This document shows, in pieces, positions 6,432 to 8,993 of a stretch of 8,993 nucleotides of DNA. A model generated the notes under the pieces. The model saw nothing but the letters and a program-made list of their open reading frames with translations, did not search any database and was not told the origin of the DNA. Origin of the DNA: Reyranella sp. (lineage in GTDB: Bacteria > Pseudomonadota > Alphaproteobacteria > Reyranellales > Reyranellaceae); assembly GCA_016780605.1 (NCBI GenBank), contig JADHLS010000161.1, positions 1-8,993 on the forward strand. The letters run 5' to 3'. The translations under genes were made by a program, and so were the position numbers. How positions within the stretch are numbered: the first letter of the stretch is position 1; every line of letters starts with the position of its first letter.

Positions 6432-7082
6432 TTACTTCTTTTCGACGGCGGCCTCCTCGGCCGGGGCCTCGTCGGTGGTCTCGGCGGCAGCCTCGCCTTC
6501 GGCGGCGGGCTTGGCCTCGAACAGGGCGGCCGCCTGGGCGGCGGCGCGCTGGGCGGCTTCCGCCGCCTCGAGCGCTGCGCGTTCGGTCTCGGCGACCAGC
6601 GTGCCGCCCTTGGCGAGGAACTCGGCCTCGTCGGGCGAACGGGCGACGAGTGCGCTGATCTCGACCACGACCTCCGGATGGAGGTGGACCTTGATCTTGT
6701 GCGCGCCCAGCGCCTTGATCGGCTTGTCGAGCTCGACCTGGCTGCGCTCGAGCTTGACGCCGCCAGCCGCGGCCGCGTCGGCAATGTCGCGCGAGGTGAC
6801 CGAGCCGTAGAGCTGCAGGGACTCCGACGCCTGGCGGATGAGGGTGACCTTGAGGTCGCTCATCTTGGCCGCCACGGCCTCGGCATCCTTGCGGCGCTCG
6901 AGGTTCTGCGCCTCCAGCGTCTTACGCTGCGATTCGAAGTAGGCGATGTTGTCCTTGGTGGCGCGCAGGGCCTTCGTCTGCGGCAGCAGGAAGTTGCGGG
7001 CGAAGCCGGGCTTCACCTTCACAACATCGCCCATCTGACCGAGCTTGGGCACGCGCTCCAGCAGGATGACGTTCATCGGCAT
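6432..7082 (-). CDS. rplI: 50S ribosomal protein L9, with Ala/Glu-rich C-terminal extension
   Basis: L9 binds domain V of 23S rRNA near the L1 stalk and helps reading-frame fidelity. The N-terminal rRNA-binding domain is clear: [20 protein letters not shown], then [10 protein letters not shown] (25-34). It is followed by the long connecting helix (about 42-76) and a C-terminal domain to about residue 150. At 216 aa the protein is some 65 residues longer than the usual length of about 150. The extra tail (about 165-216) is almost all Ala and Glu and ends in VEKK, so it is probably an extended, partly helical acidic tail. Such tails occur in other alphaproteobacterial L9 proteins. The start at ATG 7082 is preferred over ATG 7076 because GAGGAG lies 8 nt before it. 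The gene is last in the operon, 12 nt after rpsR. Confidence 0.96.
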   Translation of the reverse strand: MPMNVILLERVPKLGQMGDVVKVKPGFARNFLLPQTKALRATKDNIAYFESQRKTLEAQNLERRKDAEAVAAKMSDLKVTLIRQASESLQLYGSVTSRDIADAAAAGGVKLERSQVELDKPIKALGAHKIKVHLHPEVVVEISALVARSPDEAEFLAKGGTLVAETERAALEAAEAAQRAAAQAAALFEAKPAAEGEAAAETTDEAPAEEAAVEKK

Positions 7083-7090
7083 GATCGTCT

Positions 7091-7096
7091 CTCCTC
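7091..7096 (-). promoter_or_regulatory. Ribosome binding site of rplI overlapping the rpsR stop
   Basis: GAGGAG on the minus strand lies 8 nt before ATG 7082. Its first two bases are the last two bases of the rpsR TGA codon. The spacing decides the rplI start in favour of 7082 rather than the in-frame ATG at 7076, where it would be 14 nt. Confidence 0.8.
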
Positions 7097-7328
7097 AGGC
7101 AATCAGGTAGGGCAGCAGCGCCAGGAAGCGGGCGCGCTTGATCGCCTGGGCGAGCTCGCGCTGCTTCTTGGACGACACCGCCGAGATGCGGCTCGGCACG
7201 ATCTTGCCGCGCTCCGAGACGAAGCGCTGCAGCAGGCGCACGTCCTTGTAGTCGATCTTCGGCGCGTTGGCGCCGGAGAACGGGCAGCTCTTGCGGCGGC
7301 GGGTGAAGGGACGACGTTGTGCGCTCAT
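7095..7328 (-). CDS. rpsR: 30S ribosomal protein S18
   Basis: The 77-aa basic protein has the normal S18 length. It begins with the Arg-rich [15 protein letters not shown] and continues with [20 protein letters not shown] (25-44) and the family core [30 protein letters not shown] (45-74). S18 pairs with S6 on the platform of the small subunit, next to the 16S rRNA central domain. The start overlaps the rpsF stop as ATGA, giving coupled and equimolar synthesis of the two partners. AGGAG about 8 nt upstream of ATG 7328, inside rpsF, also supports this start. Confidence 0.97.
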   Translation of the reverse strand: MSAQRRPFTRRRKSCPFSGANAPKIDYKDVRLLQRFVSERGKIVPSRISAVSSKKQRELAQAIKRARFLALLPYLIA

Positions 7329-7771
7329 TCTTCTTCTCCTGCCACGACCGGTGCTGCGCCCTCATCGCCGAAGCGCGGACGCTCGCGGCGCGGCGGACGA
7401 TCGCCCCAGCGGTCGCCGCGATCGCCGCCCGGACGGTCGGCCTTCTCGGCGCTGCGCTGCATGATGGCGGACGGGCCCTCCTCGAGCTCGTCGACGCGCA
7501 CGGTGAGGAAACGGATGATGTCCTCGTTGATCGACATCGTGCGCTCCAGCTCCTTAACGGCGGCCGGCGGGGCATCGATGTTCAGCAGGGTGTAGTGACC
7601 CTTGCGGTTCTTCTTGATGCGATAGGTGAGGGAACGGAGGCCCCAGTACTCCTTCTTGGAGACGGTGCCGCCCAACCCGGTGACCAGCTCGGAGAACTGG
7701 GTGGTCAGGGTCTCCACCTGCGTCGTCGGGACGTCCTGACGCGCGATGAAGACATTCTCGTAGAGTGCCAT
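7325..7771 (-). CDS. rpsF: 30S ribosomal protein S6
   Basis: The 148-aa S6 protein is recognised from its N-terminus [14 protein letters not shown] and from the segment [20 protein letters not shown] (41-60), which matches the S6 signature region. The ferredoxin-like fold ends near residue 98 ([15 protein letters not shown]). A tail of about 45 residues, rich in Gly, Arg, Asp and Pro and ending in acidic residues, follows. Similar low-complexity tails are common in S6 of this class. The start at 7771 is supported by AAGGAG 11 nt upstream, slightly long spacing. It is the first gene of the operon, with its promoter about 165 nt upstream. In other bacteria the S6:S18 complex binds the leader of its own mRNA and represses translation. 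Confidence 0.97.
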   Translation of the reverse strand: MALYENVFIARQDVPTTQVETLTTQFSELVTGLGGTVSKKEYWGLRSLTYRIKKNRKGHYTLLNIDAPPAAVKELERTMSINEDIIRFLTVRVDELEEGPSAIMQRSAEKADRPGGDRGDRWGDRPPRRERPRFGDEGAAPVVAGEEE

Positions 7772-7929
7772 GAAACGAACGGCTCCTTATGGCTGTTAGC
7801 GACCCGGCGTTCGTCGTGCTGGCTCTTCGCTTGGAAGAGGGTCGACCGGCAACCGCCCGGATCTAGCCGGCCCTTTGCGGTATTGCGTCGGGTCGGCAAG
7901 GAGATCGGGGCCGATTTAGGCCCCGAAGA
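7772..7929 (-). promoter_or_regulatory. Structured 5' leader of rpsF, candidate S6:S18 autoregulatory RNA
   Basis: If transcription starts near 7929, the leader is about 158 nt. Three foldable elements can be read on the minus strand. First, a perfect 8-bp hairpin lies at 7926-7905 (TCGGGGCC, 6-nt loop, GGCCCCGA). Second, an interrupted stem lies around 7898-7867 with AATACC in its apical loop. Third, a 6-bp hairpin lies at 7839-7823 (CTCTTC, 5-nt loop, GAAGAG). AATACCG at 7884-7878 also occurs in 16S rRNA near the S6:S18 binding site, and known S6:S18 leader motifs contain a conserved CCG. Structure is read by eye; the regulatory role is inference. Confidence 0.4.
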
Positions 7930-7935
7930 GCGGCG

Positions 7936-7963
7936 GTTATACAGGCAAATCCCCCGAAATCAA
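7936..7963 (-). promoter_or_regulatory. Sigma70-type promoter of rpsF-rpsR-rplI
   Basis: On the minus strand, TTGATT (7963-7958) and TATAAC (7941-7936) are separated by 16 nt. Both boxes are close to consensus, and they stand out in a GC-rich genome. The expected transcription start is around 7929. The position is divergent from fabD, whose start codon lies 71 nt beyond the -35 box. Confidence 0.75.
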
Positions 7964-8034
7964 GGCGTTCCGGCGTTGCCTCGGGTGGGGTATGGAAAGG
8001 CCGCTTTAAGGCAAGAACGCAGGGGAAACGGCTC
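7964..8034 (+). promoter_or_regulatory. Upstream region of fabD
   Basis: Only 71 nt separate the rpsF promoter from the fabD start, so the fabD promoter must lie here or overlap the rpsF one. I find no good -35/-10 pair on the plus strand; TTGCCT (7976-7981) has no matching -10 at a usual spacing. AGGGG at 8021-8025, 9 nt before the ATG, is the likely ribosome binding site. Confidence 0.45.
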
Positions 8035-8976
8035 ATGAGTCGCGCTTTCGTGTTTCCGGGACAGGGGTCCCAGGCTGTCGGCATGGGCGCCGACCTCGCC
8101 GCGGCCTTTACCATCGCCCGGGACGTCTTCCAGGAGGTCGACGAGGCGCTGAAGCAGAATCTGTCGAAATTGATGCGCGAGGGGCCGGAATCGGACCTCG
8201 TCCTGACCGAGAATGCCCAGCCGGCCTTGATGGCCGTCAGCATCGCCGTCATGCGCATCCTGGAAAAGGACGGCGGCAAGCCGTTGGCGAGCCTGGCGAG
8301 CCACGTCGCCGGCCATTCCCTGGGAGAGTACTCGGCGCTCACGGCGGCAGGATCGCTGCAACTTGCAGATGCCGCGCGGCTTCTGAAGTTGCGCGGGCAA
8401 TCGATGCAGAAAGCGGTGCCGGTGGGCGAGGGCGCCATGGCGGCTCTGCTGGGCATCGAGCTCGAGCCCGCCCAGGAGGCCTGCAAGGAAGCCGCGCAGG
8501 GCGAGGTGGTCACGGTCGCCAACGACAATGGTGGCGGCCAGGTCGTGGTGAGCGGCCACAAGGCCGCCGTCGAGCGCTGCATCGAGACCGCCAAGCCGCG
8601 CGGCGCCAAGCGCGGCATGCTGCTGCCAGTGAGCGCGCCCTTCCATTGCCCGCTGATGAAGCCCGCAGCGGATGCCATGCAGGAGGCGCTGGACAAGGTG
8701 ACGCTCGGCACGCCGCGCGTGCCCCTTGTGGCCAACGTGCTCGCTTCGGAGATCACCGAGCCCAATGCCATCAAGCAGCGGCTGGTCGAGCAGGTCACCG
8801 GTCTCGTTCGTTGGCGCGAGAGCGTGCAATACATGAAGTCACAGGGCGTCGAGGCGCTGGTCGAATGCGGCTCCGGCAAGGTGCTGTCGGGCCTGGTGAA
8901 GCGCATCGACAAGGAGATGACCGGCACGGCGCTGAACACGCCGGCCGATATCGAGGCGTTCTTGAAGACGGTCTAG
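8035..8976 (+). CDS. fabD: malonyl-CoA:ACP transacylase (FabD)
   Basis: The 313-aa enzyme transfers malonyl from CoA to acyl carrier protein, feeding type II fatty acid synthesis in the cytoplasm. The oxyanion-hole motif FPGQGSQ lies at 7-13 with Gln11. The nucleophile is Ser95 in GHSLGEYSAL. Arg120, which binds the malonyl carboxylate, is in KLRGQSMQ. The catalytic His204 is in SAPFHCPLM, and Gln253 corresponds to the conserved Gln near the C-terminus. The closing block VECGSGKVLSGLVKRI (277-292) is typical of the family. The length matches E. coli FabD. It is the only plus-strand gene, divergent from rpsF. In many relatives fabG and acpP follow downstream, but the window ends 17 nt after the stop. 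Confidence 0.98.
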   Translation: MSRAFVFPGQGSQAVGMGADLAAAFTIARDVFQEVDEALKQNLSKLMREGPESDLVLTENAQPALMAVSIAVMRILEKDGGKPLASLASHVAGHSLGEYSALTAAGSLQLADAARLLKLRGQSMQKAVPVGEGAMAALLGIELEPAQEACKEAAQGEVVTVANDNGGGQVVVSGHKAAVERCIETAKPRGAKRGMLLPVSAPFHCPLMKPAADAMQEALDKVTLGTPRVPLVANVLASEITEPNAIKQRLVEQVTGLVRWRESVQYMKSQGVEALVECGSGKVLSGLVKRIDKEMTGTALNTPADIEAFLKTV

Positions 8977-8993
8977 GCCCCCCGTCATCCCGA

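Noticed and set aside
6037..6784. Minus-strand open frames of 116 and 156 codons between cfa and rplI
   Set aside because: The first overlaps the cfa start out of frame, and the second runs through rplI in another frame and across its terminator. Neither resembles a protein family.
8977..8993. CCCCCCGTCATCCCGA at the right edge as the start of a known kind of GTCATCCCGA intergenic repeat
   Set aside because: Only 17 bases are visible after the fabD stop, too few to call a repeat.

Overview
The window is GC-rich core chromosome from an alphaproteobacterium. The block fabD, rpsF-rpsR-rplI, dnaB, alr is a familiar alphaproteobacterial neighbourhood. The proteins look like Rhodospirillales or Rhizobiales-type sequences. 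A GC-rich REP-like repeat hints at something like Reyranella, but the genus cannot be fixed from this sequence. No phage, transposase, CRISPR array, tRNA or rRNA is present. I see no accessory or defence system, and I do not claim one.

Layout from right to left, since all genes but one are on the minus strand. fabD (8035-8976, plus) makes malonyl-ACP for fatty acid synthesis. It is divergent from the ribosomal operon rpsF-rpsR-rplI (7771 down to 6432, minus). That operon has a good sigma70-type promoter at 7936-7963, a structured leader of about 155 nt, and a strong intrinsic terminator at 6369-6406. Next comes a cyclopropane-fatty-acid synthase family gene (5000-6238), sitting where many relatives carry other genes between rplI and dnaB. 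The replicative helicase dnaB follows (3364-4896).

A 30-bp perfect inverted repeat (3273-3359) nearly fills the gap between dnaB and alr. After it runs a tightly packed unit: alr (2092-3264), mlaE-type permease (1316-2095), mlaF-type ATPase (546-1316), and a PCMT-like methyltransferase that leaves the window at base 1. These four are joined by GTGA and TGATG overlaps and a 2-nt gap, so they are very probably co-transcribed and translationally coupled.

Functionally the window is envelope and growth housekeeping: fatty acid initiation (FabD), phospholipid tail modification (Cfa), phospholipid trafficking between membranes (MlaE/MlaF), D-alanine for peptidoglycan (Alr), replication (DnaB) and ribosomal proteins (S6, S18, L9). 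The points most worth a second look are the REP-like doublet abutting the alr start, the rpsF leader, the overlapping alr-mlaE-mlaF-methyltransferase unit, the PCMT homologue that lacks the usual catalytic motif, and degenerate GGGGAC repeats upstream of dnaB. No intergenic stretch exceeds 300 bases.
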